In this document: piece by piece, positions 20,463-28,812 of the stretch
Layout of the letters: every line of letters starts with the position of its first letter
Numbering within the stretch: the stretch's first letter is position 1
Origin: an uncultured Alphaproteobacteria bacterium
Lineage (GTDB): Bacteria > Pseudomonadota > Alphaproteobacteria > Caulobacterales > Caulobacteraceae
NCBI GenBank assembly: GCA_903822175.1
Contig: CAIJOB010000040.1
Location: 62,001-126,000, forward strand
Direction of reading: 5' to 3'
DNA length: 64,000 nucleotides
Notes under the pieces: generated by a model
Told to the model about the DNA's origin: nothing
Databases searched by the model: none
Seen by the model: the letters and a program-made list of their open reading frames with translations, nothing else
Program-made: the position numbers and the translations under genes

Positions 20463-20487
20463 CGCCGCATTTCGGTGGTGTGCGGCG
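20463..20487. other. Inverted repeat between oxidoreductase and leuC
   Basis: CGCCGCA and TGCGGCG form a perfect 7-bp stem around an 11-base loop, located just before leuC on the minus strand. No clear U-run follows in either direction. It could be a weak terminator for the oxidoreductase gene, a leader structure for leuC, or an operator. No leucine-rich leader peptide was found in the short gap. Confidence 0.35.
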
Positions 20488-20499
20488 CAATTTCTCACC

Positions 20500-21492
20500 T
20501 CACGCGGCGATCTTCACGGGCGTCTGGGGCAACACGTTCAAGCCATCCAGCGCCGCGCGCAGAGCCTCGTCGATCGGGGTGTGCGGCTCGGCGCCCAGGC
20601 GACCCACCAGCCGGGCGTTGTCCAGCAGGACCGGCGTCTCCCATAGGTAACGCATCTCCAGCATCTCCCGCATCGTCTCGTTGAACGGCGCGATGGCGTG
20701 CAGCGCGAACCACGGCAGGCGGCTGACCGAGAGCTTGCGGCCCGCCACGCGCGACATCGCCGCGACCAGTTCGTCGCCGGTGACCGTGTGGCCGCGCATA
20801 TGGAAGACCTCGAAGGCGCCCAGGTCGTCGCGCTCCGCCAGCGTCACCATCGTTTCGGCGACATCGGGCAGATAGGCCCAGCTGTGGCCGATCCCGAGCG
20901 GGCCCGGGTACATCACCGAGGTCAGCGGCTTGCCGGGCTTCACCAGCCCGGCCGCCATCCAGCTGTTGGCGGTGGTCTTGGGCCCGAAGAAGTCGCCGGC
21001 GCGGACGATGATCACCCGCAGGCCCTCCTCGGACGCCGCCTTCAGCGCGTCTTCCATCCGCACCCGGATCGCGCCCTTGCGGGTGACCGGGTGCTGCGGG
21101 CTATCCTGGGTGAGGTTCGGGAAGGCGTCGGGGCCGTAGTTGTAAACCGTGCCCGGGAAGATCAGCCGGGCGTCCGCCGCCTTGGCCGCCGCAATCGCCG
21201 AGTTCAGCATCGGCAGCTGCAGGCCCGCCCAGTTCTTGTAGCCGGCCGGATTGGCGCCGTGCACGATCAGGCTCACGCCTTCCGCCGCGGCGACTACATC
21301 GGCCTCCACCATGGCGTCGCCCTTGACCCACTCCAGGCCGGGGCGGCCGGAATTGCGCCTTGCGACGTTCGGGTCGCGGTTCAGCGCCCGCACGCGCCAG
21401 CCGCCGGCCAGCAGCCGCTCAGCCACCGCGCCGCCAATGCCGCCCGTCGCGCCGATCACCAGCGCCAGTTTGTCGGTGTTGTTCGAGACCAT
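20500..21492 (-). CDS. NAD(P)-dependent epimerase/reductase, extended SDR
   Basis: 330 aa. The Rossmann motif GATGGIGGAVAERLL is close to the N-terminus, followed by the extended-SDR segment PGTVYNYGP, which places the catalytic Tyr in YNYG rather than YxxxK. A substrate domain follows. The ATG at 21492 is chosen over an in-frame start 15 bp upstream because AGGAGAT lies 6 bp before it. It is divergent from a LysR regulator across 91 bp, which is probably its regulator. Substrate unknown. Confidence 0.85.
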   Translation of the reverse strand: MVSNNTDKLALVIGATGGIGGAVAERLLAGGWRVRALNRDPNVARRNSGRPGLEWVKGDAMVEADVVAAAEGVSLIVHGANPAGYKNWAGLQLPMLNSAIAAAKAADARLIFPGTVYNYGPDAFPNLTQDSPQHPVTRKGAIRVRMEDALKAASEEGLRVIIVRAGDFFGPKTTANSWMAAGLVKPGKPLTSVMYPGPLGIGHSWAYLPDVAETMVTLAERDDLGAFEVFHMRGHTVTGDELVAAMSRVAGRKLSVSRLPWFALHAIAPFNETMREMLEMRYLWETPVLLDNARLVGRLGAEPHTPIDEALRAALDGLNVLPQTPVKIAA

Positions 21493-21543
21493 CGGTATCT
21501 CCTGCACTTGTTGGCCGGAGAGATGCGCCCCATCTAACTCAAA

Positions 21544-21563
21544 CAGAATTGCGCAAACTTCTG
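21544..21563. promoter_or_regulatory. Candidate LysR binding site in divergent promoter
   Basis: CAGAATTGCGCAAACTTCTG is an imperfect 20-bp inverted repeat with five matching bases at each end and more in the centre. It lies midway between the divergent oxidoreductase and LysR genes, where LysR-type regulators usually bind. The match to the T-N11-A consensus is not exact, so this is a candidate only. Confidence 0.45.
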
Positions 21564-21583
21564 GGGCAGGTATTCAAAAGCGC

Positions 21584-22483
21584 ATGCCGGGGCCGAACGA
21601 CTGGGATCTTTTCCAAAGCCTGCACGCGGTGCTGGAGGCCGGCACGCTATCCGCCGCCGCGCGCCTGCGGGGCCTGACCCAGCCGACGCTCGGCCGCCAT
21701 ATCGAGACCTTGGAACAGCGCCTGGGCTCGCCGCTCTTCCTGCGCAGCCCGCGCGGCCTGCAGCCGACCGACCTGGCGCTCGAACTTAAACCCCACCTGC
21801 ATGACATGTCGGCCGCGGCCTCGGCCGCAGTGCGCGACGCGTCGGGCGCGGCCAATTCGCTCTCCGGCTCGATCCGCATCACTGCCAGCGAGATCGTCGG
21901 CGCCGAGATCCTGCCCCCGATGCTGACCAGCTTCCGTGAAGAGCACCCGGGCGTGGTGATCGAGCTGATGCTCTCCAATATCAACGACGACCTGTCGCGC
22001 CGCGAGGCCGACATCGCCGTGCGGATGACCCCGCCGAGCCAGAACGCCCTGATCGCCAAGAAGGTTGGCGAGGTGGCGCTGACCTTCTTCGCCACCGCCG
22101 AATATCTGGAGCGGCACGGGACGCCGGAGACCCTGGCCGACTTCGAAGAGCACGCCATCATCGGCTTCGACAGTCCGGGCCGCGGCATGCGCGATGTGCC
22201 GGGCCTGAACATGCCGGTCAGCCGCGAGACCTTCACCTTCCGCTCCGACAGCGACCTGGCCCAGCTCGCCGCCACCCGCGCGGGCTTCGGCATCGGGGTG
22301 GTTCAGGACGGGTTGGCGCGGCGCTACGGCCTGACCCGGGTGCTGCCGAACTTCACGCTCTTCTCGCTGCCCGTGTACGTCGTCATGCACGAGAACCTGC
22401 GGGGCAGCCGGCGGATGCGGTTGATGTTCGACCACCTGGTCGACGGCACGACGGCCTATGTGCGCGAGTGCCGGGACGCGTGA
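21584..22483 (+). CDS. LysR family transcriptional regulator
   Basis: 299 aa. The N-terminal winged helix reads WDLFQSLHAVLEAGTLSAAARLRGLTQPTLGRHIETLEQRLGSPLFLRS. The effector domain starts near residue 90 (SGSIRITASEIVGAEILPPML). No conserved redox cysteines are visible, so a small-molecule ligand is expected. ATG 21584 is the first start in front of the helix. It is divergent from an SDR-type gene, the classical LysR arrangement. The stop overlaps the GTG start of the following GFA gene. Confidence 0.9.
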   Translation: MPGPNDWDLFQSLHAVLEAGTLSAAARLRGLTQPTLGRHIETLEQRLGSPLFLRSPRGLQPTDLALELKPHLHDMSAAASAAVRDASGAANSLSGSIRITASEIVGAEILPPMLTSFREEHPGVVIELMLSNINDDLSRREADIAVRMTPPSQNALIAKKVGEVALTFFATAEYLERHGTPETLADFEEHAIIGFDSPGRGMRDVPGLNMPVSRETFTFRSDSDLAQLAATRAGFGIGVVQDGLARRYGLTRVLPNFTLFSLPVYVVMHENLRGSRRMRLMFDHLVDGTTAYVRECRDA

Positions 22484-22875
22484 GCGGCGCGCCTTATGAA
22501 GGCGGCTGCCAGTGCGGCCAGGTGAGATGGCGGGCGAGCGCCGAGCCGATCAACGTGCGCCTCTGCCACTGCCGCAATTGCCAGCGCGCCACCGGCGGCC
22601 CCTATTTCGCCCGCGCCCTGTTCAACACCGCCGATGTCGAGCGCACCGGCCAGACCACCCGCTGGGCCTCCTCGACCCGGCTGCACCGACTGTCGTGCGC
22701 CACCTGCGGGACACCGGTCTTCGCCGAGCCGCAGGACGGGCCATGGATCGCGGTGGCGCTGACGACGCTCGATGACCCGGCCGCGCTTAGCCCCGGGTCG
22801 CACATCTGGGTGAGTTCCAAACTCGCCTGGACCCTGATCGACGACGGCCTGCCGCAGTATCCGGAGGGGAACTAG
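22480..22875 (+). CDS. GFA (glutathione-dependent formaldehyde-activating) family protein, copy 1
   Basis: 131 aa zinc protein. Zinc ligands are in GGCQCGQVRW, LCHCRNCQRATGG and SCATCGTPVF. The family was named for glutathione-dependent formaldehyde activation; for most members the substrate is unproven. A GTG start overlaps the LysR stop (GTGA), implying coupling with the regulator. A second, divergent family member occurs at 46274-46747. A palindromic element begins 3 bp after its stop. Confidence 0.9.
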   Translation: MSGAPYEGGCQCGQVRWRASAEPINVRLCHCRNCQRATGGPYFARALFNTADVERTGQTTRWASSTRLHRLSCATCGTPVFAEPQDGPWIAVALTTLDDPAALSPGSHIWVSSKLAWTLIDDGLPQYPEGN

Positions 22876-22877
22876 AG

Positions 22878-22985
22878 TTCCTCCCCTTTGGGGGAGGTGG
22901 CGCGAAGCGCCGGTGGGGGCTTCCGCTCAAACCTCGGAGGACCCCTTCAGTCGCTCCGCGACAGCTCCCCCGATGGGGAGCAATT
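22878..22985. repeat. Palindromic intergenic element, family 1, copy B
   Basis: 108 bp, same orientation as copy A and aligning throughout, including the GGCGCGAAGCGCC hairpin and the CTCCCCCGATGGGGAG right end. The core is at 22921-22941. It sits between the convergent ends of the GFA gene and rplS, and could form a long stem-loop that ends transcription from either side. Confidence 0.85.
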
Positions 22986-23046
22986 ACGAAAACGGCGGCT
23001 GCATCGCTGCAGCCGCCGCCTCGAAATCTCAGAACCTGAAAGCGGA

Positions 23047-23445
23047 CTACGCTTCTTCGGTCGTGTCCGCGGTCTCGGTCGGCCGCGCCTGGGAGCGTTC
23101 GGCGATCCGGGCCGACTTCCCGCGGCGATCGCGCAGGTAATAGAGCTTGGCGCGGCGGACGACGCCGCGGCGCTTCACTTCGATGGATTCGATGTTCGGG
23201 CTCATCACCGGGAACAGACGCTCGACGCCTTCGCCGAAGCTGATCTTGCGCACCGTGAAGCTCTCGTTGATGCCTTGGCCGCCGCGCGCGATGCAGACGC
23301 CTTCATAGGCCTGGACACGCTCGCGCTCGCCTTCCTTGATCTTCACGTTGACGCGGACGGTGTCGCCCGGCTGGAACTCGGGGATCTTGCGAGTGGCCAG
23401 AAGCCGGTCGGCTTCTTCCTTCTCGAGGGTCTCGATCATATTCAT
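23047..23445 (-). CDS. rplS: 50S ribosomal protein L19
   Basis: 132 aa. [16 protein letters not shown], then [25 protein letters not shown] and [20 protein letters not shown] are diagnostic. L19 sits at the 30S-50S interface. The ATG at 23445 is chosen because a longer in-frame start would run into trmD. It lies 20 bp after trmD, as usual. The acidic Thr/Glu tail is a small alphaproteobacterial-type extension. Confidence 0.98.
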   Translation of the reverse strand: MNMIETLEKEEADRLLATRKIPEFQPGDTVRVNVKIKEGERERVQAYEGVCIARGGQGINESFTVRKISFGEGVERLFPVMSPNIESIEVKRRGVVRRAKLYYLRDRRGKSARIAERSQARPTETADTTEEA

Positions 23446-23465
23446 GGTCGTCTGTCTTTCTGGGC

Positions 23466-24176
23466 TTAATCGCCCTTTGCCTGTTGATTGGCGGGATGCC
23501 GCGCCCACAAGTCCGGCCGCTGCTCCCGCGTGGTCTTTTCCCGCTGCGCCTGCCGCCATTTCCGAACCTCGGAATGGTTGCCGCCCAGCAGGACCTCGGG
23601 GATGTCCAACCCTTCGAACGTCCGCGGTCGCGTGTACTGCGGATGCTCGAGGAGCCCGTCCTCGAAGCTTTCTTCAGCCAGACTTTCGGCATGCCCCAGA
23701 ACCCCCGGGACCAGCCGAACGCAGGCCTCGATCGCCACCAACGCCGCCGCCTCGCCACCGGCCAGGACCGCGTCGCCCACGGCGACCTCCTCAAACCCGC
23801 GGGCCTCGATGACCCGTTGATCCACCCCCTCGAACCGACCGCACAACACGATCAATCCCGGCCCTAGGGCCCACTCACGCACGCGCGCCTGGGTCAGGGG
23901 CTTGCCCCGGGCGCTCATGTACAAAAGCGGACGTTCGCGCCGCTCCACGCTGTCCAGCGCAGAGGCGATCACGTCCGCCCGCATCACCTGTCCAGGGCCG
24001 CCACCCGCGGGGGTGTCGTCGAGGAAGCCGCGCTTATCTTTGGAAAAGCCGCGAATGTCCAGCGTTTCCAAGGTCCAGAGTCCCTGCTCGCGCCAGGCGG
24101 TCCCGATCAGCGAGACGCCCAGCGGGCCCGGAAAGGCCTCGGGGAACATGGTCAGGACGGTGGCGTCGAAGGACAT
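23466..24176 (-). CDS. trmD: tRNA (guanine37-N1)-methyltransferase
   Basis: 236 aa SPOUT-class enzyme making m1G37 in tRNAs that read CNN codons, preventing +1 frameshifts. [23 protein letters not shown], the knot region [18 protein letters not shown] and the loop [19 protein letters not shown] are diagnostic. Normally it directly follows rimM; here it is cut off from rpsP-rimM by an opposite-strand gene and a repeat, so trmD-rplS need their own promoter. Confidence 0.97.
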   Translation of the reverse strand: MSFDATVLTMFPEAFPGPLGVSLIGTAWREQGLWTLETLDIRGFSKDKRGFLDDTPAGGGPGQVMRADVIASALDSVERRERPLLYMSARGKPLTQARVREWALGPGLIVLCGRFEGVDQRVIEARGFEEVAVGDAVLAGGEAAALVAIEACVRLVPGVLGHAESLAEESFEDGLLEHPQYTRPRTFEGLDIPEVLLGGNHSEVRKWRQAQREKTTREQRPDLWARHPANQQAKGD

Positions 24177-24251
24177 GGCGGCTCAAAAGGCGTTGGAAGG
24201 CCGCGAGGTCAAGTCTTGTGGCGGCGGCGCCCGGAGCGTAAGCGCCGCCCC

Positions 24252-25121
24252 ATGGAAATCGAAAACCTGACCGAGACGCTCAAGCTCGAGCGCATCGAAG
24301 TGAACCTCTTCCGCGGCACCACGGCGGACAATTCGCCCGGCCGCATCTTCGGCGGCCAGGTGATCGGGCAATCGCTGCTGGCGGCTTACGAGACGGTGGA
24401 AGACCGTATCTGCCACTCGCTGCACTGCTATTTCATCCGGCCGGGCGACCCGACCGTGCCGATCGTCTTCGAGGTCGACCGCAGCCGCGACGGCGGGAGC
24501 TTCACCACCCGGCGCGTGATCGCCATCCAGCACGGCCAGCAGATCTTCAACCTCGCCGCCTCGTTCATGGAGGAGCAGGACGGCTTCGAGCACCAGGCCG
24601 AAATGCCCAAGACCAAGACCTGGGAAGAGCTGCCGGACGAGGCCGAGATGCAGAAGGCGGCCATGGCCCAGATGAAGGACCTGCCGGAGGAGGCTAAGCG
24701 CTGGATGTCGCGCCCGCGCCCCATCGAGATGCGCTCGTCGGACGCGCGCAGCTACTTCCAGGGCGGCCAGCCGCAGGACCCCAAGAGCGAGGTCTGGTTC
24801 CGCGCCCGTGAGCCGATCGGCGACGACCAGCATATGCACCAGGTGATCATGGCCTACGCCTCGGACATGAACCTGCTGTCGACCGCCATGCGCCCGCACA
24901 AGGTCCACTGGCAGACGCCGGGCTTCCAGTCGGCCAGCCTCGACCACGCCATGTGGTTCCACAAGACGGCCAACTTCAACAACTGGCACCTCTATTCGCA
25001 GGACAGCCCCAGCGCGTCGGGCGGCCGCGGCTTCATCCGCGGTTCGATCTTCGCGGAGGACGGGACCCTGGTGGCGTCGGTGGCCCAGGAAGGCCTGATG
25101 CGGATGAAGAAGCCGAAGTAG
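24252..25121 (+). CDS. tesB: Acyl-CoA thioesterase II
   Basis: 289 aa double-hotdog enzyme hydrolysing medium- and long-chain acyl-CoA. The N-terminal hotdog has RIFGGQVIGQSLLAAYETV. The C-terminal half has HVM/YASDMNLLSTAMRPH with the catalytic Asp region, then ASLDHAMWFHK and GRGFIRGSIFAEDGTLVASVAQEGLMR. The ATG at 24252 is chosen as the family start. It lies on the opposite strand between trmD and rimM, splitting a normally contiguous cluster. Confidence 0.95.
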   Translation: MEIENLTETLKLERIEVNLFRGTTADNSPGRIFGGQVIGQSLLAAYETVEDRICHSLHCYFIRPGDPTVPIVFEVDRSRDGGSFTTRRVIAIQHGQQIFNLAASFMEEQDGFEHQAEMPKTKTWEELPDEAEMQKAAMAQMKDLPEEAKRWMSRPRPIEMRSSDARSYFQGGQPQDPKSEVWFRAREPIGDDQHMHQVIMAYASDMNLLSTAMRPHKVHWQTPGFQSASLDHAMWFHKTANFNNWHLYSQDSPSASGGRGFIRGSIFAEDGTLVASVAQEGLMRMKKPK

Positions 25122-25130
25122 CTCGGCGTC

Positions 25131-25299
25131 GTCTCCCCTCCCCAGTGGGGAGGGTGGCGAGGCGAAGCCGAGACGGGCGGGGAGGTCAGGTTCAAGCTCG
25201 ACTTCAGAAAGCTAGCCCGCCGGTTTCAGCACTCCGGCCCACGCTTCCCCACCCTGATCGCTGCGCGATCTGTCCATCCCCATCGGGGAGGGGAACGAC
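25131..25299. repeat. Palindromic intergenic element, family 3, copy D
   Basis: About 170 bp, bounded by CTCCCCTCCCCAGTGGGGAG and CCCCATCGGGGAGGGG. It shares GGGAGGGTGG, CGAGGCGAAGCC, CCCACCCTGA and the CTGTCC tail with the reverse complement of the element at 46732-46876. It fills the gap between the convergent tesB and rimM genes. Confidence 0.75.
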
Positions 25300-25305
25300 G
25301 CTAAT

Positions 25306-25812
25306 CTATTCCACCTCGTCCGGCCGCACCGCCACGACGCGGCGGGCGTCAGTCTGCACTTCCGGCACGGCCTCTTTCGTGAACGGCAGCCACCAGCTTT
25401 CACCGGCCACGGGCGCCACTTCCAGCAGGTCGCCGGCGCCGAAGTCGCGGACCGAGCGCACCTTGCCCAGCAGGTCGCCTTCGAGGCTGACCACGTCCAT
25501 CCCGATCAGATCGGCGATATAGAATTCATCCTCGTCGTCCGGCTCGGGGAGCGAGGCGCGCGGAATGAACAGCTGCAGCCCGCGCGCGGCCTCGGCCTGC
25601 TCCCGGGTCTCGATCTCGCGGGCGCGGGCGACCACGCCGCCCTTGGCGACGCGACCGCCCGTCAGCGTAAGGGCGGGCGTCCCGTCCTCATTCAGCAGGG
25701 TCTTGTAGTCCACCAGCGCCAGCGGCTCGCCGGTGAAGGCGGTGATCCGCACCTCACCCTTGATGCCAAAGGCGCCGGCCACGCGCCCCACCAGAATGAG
25801 ATCGTCACTCAT
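25306..25812 (-). CDS. rimM: Ribosome maturation factor RimM
   Basis: 168 aa. It binds S19 and helps 30S head assembly. The N-terminal beta-barrel reads LILVGRVAGAFGIKGEVRITAFT, and the PRC-barrel part has EDEFYIADLIGMDVVSLEGDLLGKV and SWWLPFTKEAVPEVQ. It lies 22 bp after rpsP on the same strand. The trmD partner is displaced by about 1.1 kb. Confidence 0.96.
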   Translation of the reverse strand: MSDDLILVGRVAGAFGIKGEVRITAFTGEPLALVDYKTLLNEDGTPALTLTGGRVAKGGVVARAREIETREQAEAARGLQLFIPRASLPEPDDEDEFYIADLIGMDVVSLEGDLLGKVRSVRDFGAGDLLEVAPVAGESWWLPFTKEAVPEVQTDARRVVAVRPDEVE

Positions 25813-25834
25813 GGCGGGGCGCGCTGACGTCAGC

Positions 25835-26500
25835 CTAGCCTTCGGTCTTTTCGTCGGCCGCGGCTTCGGCGGCGGGCTCTTCAGCAGCAGCTTCGGCGGC
25901 CGTGGCTTCTTCAGCGGCCGGAGCCTCTTCAGCAGCGGGGGCTTCCTCGGCGACGGCTTCAGCCGCCGGAGCTTCTTCAGCGGCAGCAGCCGGTTCTTCC
26001 GCGGCGGCTTCGGCGGCAGGCGCCTCTTCAGCAGCCGGAGCAGCTTCTTCCACCACAGCTTCCTCAGCGGGGGCGGCTTCAGCGGCCGGCGCTTCTTCCA
26101 CGACCGGTTCTGGCTCGGGGGCCGGCGGCGGGTTGTTCTTGGCGTCTTCGATGGCCTGGGCGCGGTCGGCTTCGCGCTTGGTCTTCTCCTCGGCGCGTTC
26201 GAGGGCCTTGGTCCCGGGCTTGCCCTTGTTGGGGTTGTTGCCGTGTTCCCACTTCACCAGATCCAGCTTGCCGAGCTCGCGGGCGACGCGGTCGGTGGGC
26301 TGGGCGCCCTTCTTCATCCACTCCTGGATGCGCTCGACCTTCAGGACGACGCGGTTCGGGTCATCCTTCTTCAGCAGCGGGTTGTAGGAGCCCACCTTTT
26401 CGATGAAGCGGCCATCGCGGGGCGAGTGGCTGTCGGCGACGACGATGGAGTAGTAGGGGCGCTTCTTGGCGCCGCCACGGGCGAGACGGATCTTCAGCAT
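25835..26500 (-). CDS. rpsP: 30S ribosomal protein S16 with long Ala/Glu-rich tail
   Basis: 221 aa. Residues 1-80 are standard S16: [20 protein letters not shown] and [17 protein letters not shown], followed by the [12 protein letters not shown] segment. A charged linker then leads into about 100 residues of low-complexity sequence built of [12 protein letters not shown] units. Typical bacterial S16 is about 80-90 aa; alphaproteobacterial proteins often have some extension, but this one is large. The tail is acidic and probably disordered. It lies 24 bp after ffh. Confidence 0.97.
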   Translation of the reverse strand: MLKIRLARGGAKKRPYYSIVVADSHSPRDGRFIEKVGSYNPLLKKDDPNRVVLKVERIQEWMKKGAQPTDRVARELGKLDLVKWEHGNNPNKGKPGTKALERAEEKTKREADRAQAIEDAKNNPPPAPEPEPVVEEAPAAEAAPAEEAVVEEAAPAAEEAPAAEAAAEEPAAAAEEAPAAEAVAEEAPAAEEAPAAEEATAAEAAAEEPAAEAAADEKTEG

Positions 26501-26524
26501 TTCTCTTAGTCCTTGGTTTTCTAG

Positions 26525-28048
26525 CTATTTCTTGAAGGGGTTGAAGCCGGGCAGGCCACCGCCGCCCAGCCCTGGCAATTTGAAGCCGCCATCGCCCGCC
26601 TGGAGCTTGGCCGCCATCTCTTCGATCTCTTTCTCAGACGGCATCGGCATCTTTCCGCCGCCGAGGTTCTTCAGCCGGTCATTGCCGCCGCCGGGTCCAC
26701 CCATGCCGCCCAGCATCTGAGCCATCTGGGCGAAGCCCTTGCCGCCGCCCTTGCTCATCATCTTGAAGGCGTCGGCCATCTGGCGGTGCTGTTTCAAGAG
26801 GCGATTGACCTCGGCCACATCGACCCCGGCGCCCGCCGCGATGCGGCGCTTGCGGGACGCCGCCAGGATGTCGGGCTTCTTGCGCTCCAGCTTGGTCATC
26901 GAGGAGATGATCGCGCCCTGCCGGTCGACCATCTTGTCGTTGATGTTGGCCTCGGCGATCTGCTTCTTGATCTTCTGGACGCCGGGCAGCATGCCCATCA
27001 GGCCTTCCATGCCGCCCATGCGCTTCATCTGCGCCAGCTGCTCGGCCATCATGTCCAGGTCGAACTGACCCTTGGCGAGGCGCTTGGCCATGGCCTCGGC
27101 CTTGGCGACGTCCAGCTCCTCGGTGGCCTTTTCGACCAGGGCCACGATATCGCCCTGGCCCAGGATGCGGCCGGCCACGCGGGCGGCGTCGAACACTTCC
27201 AGGCCGTCGATCTTTTCGGAGACGCCGAGGAACTTGATCGGCAGGCCGGTGACCGCGCGCATGGAGAGCGCAGCCCCGCCGCGCCCGTCGCCATCGGCGC
27301 GGGTCAGCACCAGGCCGGTCAGCGGCAAGCGTTCGTGGAACGCCTTGGCGGTGCGCACCGCGTCCTGGCCGGTCAGCGCGTCGGCGACCAGCAGGGTCTC
27401 GGACGGCTTGGCGATCCTGGCGATCTCCGCCGCCTCGCTCATCATCGCCTCGTCGAGCGTGGTGCGCCCGGCGGTGTCGAGGATGACGACGTCATAGCCC
27501 TGCAGCTTCGCCGACTGCAGCGCGCGCCGCGCGATGTCCGGCGCCGCCTGGCCCACGACGATCGGCAGGCTCTCGACCCCGGCCAGCGTGGCGAGCGTCG
27601 CGAGCTGTTCCATGGCGGCGGGACGCCGCGTGTCCAGCGAGGCCAGCAGGACCTTCTTGCGGTCCTTGCTGAGTTTCAGCGCCAGCTTGCCGGCGGTGGT
27701 GGTCTTACCCGAGCCCTGCAGGCCGGCCATCATGATGACGGTCGGCGGGTTCAGCGCGATGTTGAGCCCCTCGGGCTCGCCTTCGCCGCCGAGCATCTCC
27801 ACCAGGCCGTCGTAGGTGATCTTGACGACCTGATCGGCCGGCCGGACCGAGCGGATCACCGCCTCGCCCGTGGCGGCCTCGGTCGCCTTGGCGATGAAGT
27901 CGCGGACCACCGGCAGCGCCACGTCGGCCTCGAGCAGGGCGACGCGGATCTCGCGCATCACCTCGGCCACGTCCTTCTCGCCCAGCACGCCGCGGCCGCT
28001 AAGGCGGTCGAAAACGGAGGACAGACGATCGGTTAGCGCGTCAAACAA
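26525..28048 (-). CDS. ffh: Signal recognition particle protein Ffh
   Basis: 507 aa SRP54 homologue that binds signal peptides and 4.5S RNA and docks with FtsY. The N-domain is MFDALTDRLSSVFDRL; the G-domain P-loop GLQGSGKTT is at about 109-117, with DTAGR and TRADGDGRGG; the Met-rich M-domain follows, with a Gly-rich tail. Two TTG codons compete as start. The second, at 28048, has TAGGAG at the better spacing of 6 and gives the standard N-terminus. No SRP RNA gene was found in the window. Confidence 0.97.
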   Translation of the reverse strand: MFDALTDRLSSVFDRLSGRGVLGEKDVAEVMREIRVALLEADVALPVVRDFIAKATEAATGEAVIRSVRPADQVVKITYDGLVEMLGGEGEPEGLNIALNPPTVIMMAGLQGSGKTTTAGKLALKLSKDRKKVLLASLDTRRPAAMEQLATLATLAGVESLPIVVGQAAPDIARRALQSAKLQGYDVVILDTAGRTTLDEAMMSEAAEIARIAKPSETLLVADALTGQDAVRTAKAFHERLPLTGLVLTRADGDGRGGAALSMRAVTGLPIKFLGVSEKIDGLEVFDAARVAGRILGQGDIVALVEKATEELDVAKAEAMAKRLAKGQFDLDMMAEQLAQMKRMGGMEGLMGMLPGVQKIKKQIAEANINDKMVDRQGAIISSMTKLERKKPDILAASRKRRIAAGAGVDVAEVNRLLKQHRQMADAFKMMSKGGGKGFAQMAQMLGGMGGPGGGNDRLKNLGGGKMPMPSEKEIEEMAAKLQAGDGGFKLPGLGGGGLPGFNPFKK

Positions 28049-28227
28049 CAACAGCTCCTAAGGCCCAAACGCAGTCGACCCCCGTGCACGATTGCGTGGA
28101 CGGGGGGCCTCGCCGCCCTCGTCCCAGATAAGGCCTGGGGGTCGTGGCGGTAGAGGGCGCTGACCGAGGTTGCGCCGGAAGGGCGCGCTTATGCGCCTAA
28201 GAGGGGGTGTGGGTCAAGGAAGGGGGA

Positions 28228-28470
28228 TCAATGGTGCGAGGCCGCAATCCCGATGAACGCTACGATCGCAACCGCAGTCGTCCGCCACCACCACTTCGCC
28301 AGCTTCATGCCCTTGGCGGTGAGGTCGGCCTCCTGTGGGATCTTCATAAGAGCGAATCCGGCCCGCGATCGCCCAGGTTTGTGCTCTGCTAGGATCATCC
28401 AATAGAGGGCAGACTGCGCCAAGGCGCACACGACGAACGCCGCCATCGCGATCTTCTCGAGCATCGTCAC
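28228..28470 (-). CDS. Small hypothetical membrane protein
   Basis: 80 aa with two transmembrane segments, about residues 5-27 (IAMAAFVVCALAQSALYWMIL) and 62-77 (WWRTTAVAIVAFIGIAAS), joined by a basic loop. I do not recognise the family. Codon use fits the neighbours. It stands alone, 180 bp upstream of ffh on the same strand. Confidence 0.6.
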   Translation of the reverse strand: MTMLEKIAMAAFVVCALAQSALYWMILAEHKPGRSRAGFALMKIPQEADLTAKGMKLAKWWWRTTAVAIVAFIGIAASHH

Positions 28471-28499
28471 CCGCCCCTAAACCCCATGGTCAGATGCGA

Positions 28500-28596
28500 G
28501 CCTGCCGGCCCAGGCGTGTCAAGGCCGCGCTCTTTGGCGCGCCGCTTCGCGGCCGGCCTACGGCCAGTGTTGGCGGAGACGCCTGGACCGGCAGGC
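28500..28596. repeat. Imperfect inverted repeat with 18-bp arms
   Basis: Arms GCCTGCCGGCCCAGGCGT (28500-28517) and its partner at 28579-28596 match at 17 of 18 positions. The 61-base interior contains smaller GC-rich hairpins. Together with element E it fills the 342-bp gene-free gap 28471-28812. It resembles a palindromic mobile element, but I see no second copy in the window. Confidence 0.6.
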
Positions 28597-28647
28597 AGAA
28601 TGGCCGCCATGAGACTTAAGCCGCAGCCTGGCCGCGCGCCCCTAGAT

Positions 28648-28810
28648 GCTCCCCCAGCGCGGAGCGCGATTGAGGGGGAGCTGTCCGCGAAGACGGACTG
28701 AGGGGGTTTCCTCTCCGACGCTCGGGATGTCGGCTGTCGCGGACTCGGCGGGTGAAACCCCCTCCGTCTCGCGGCTGCGCCGCGATCCACCTCCCCCTGG
28801 AGGGGAGGAT
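28648..28810. repeat. Palindromic intergenic element, family 2, copy E
   Basis: 163 bp, starting TGCTCCCCCAGCGCG and ending CCTCCCCCTGGAGGGGAGGA. A 51-bp core (28707-28757) is flanked by GAGGGGGTTTC and GAAACCCCCTC. The right flank (CCGTCTCGCGGCT, GCGATCCACCTCCCCCT) is nearly identical to element F in the same orientation. The core matches F only when reversed, at 43 of 51 positions. It ends 2 bp from the stop of the methyltransferase-fusion gene. Confidence 0.85.
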
Positions 28811-28812
28811 CT

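Noticed and set aside
18210..20684. 824-aa plus-strand frame opposite VOC, leuC and an oxidoreductase
   Set aside because: Crosses three real minus-strand genes; composition is Arg/His/Ala-rich shadow.
26786..28036. 416-aa plus-strand frame opposite ffh
   Set aside because: Antisense to a fully conserved gene.
28052..28227. Possible SRP (4.5S) RNA gene upstream of ffh
   Set aside because: The conserved GGTCAGG-GGAAGG-AGCA core of SRP RNA is absent on both strands.
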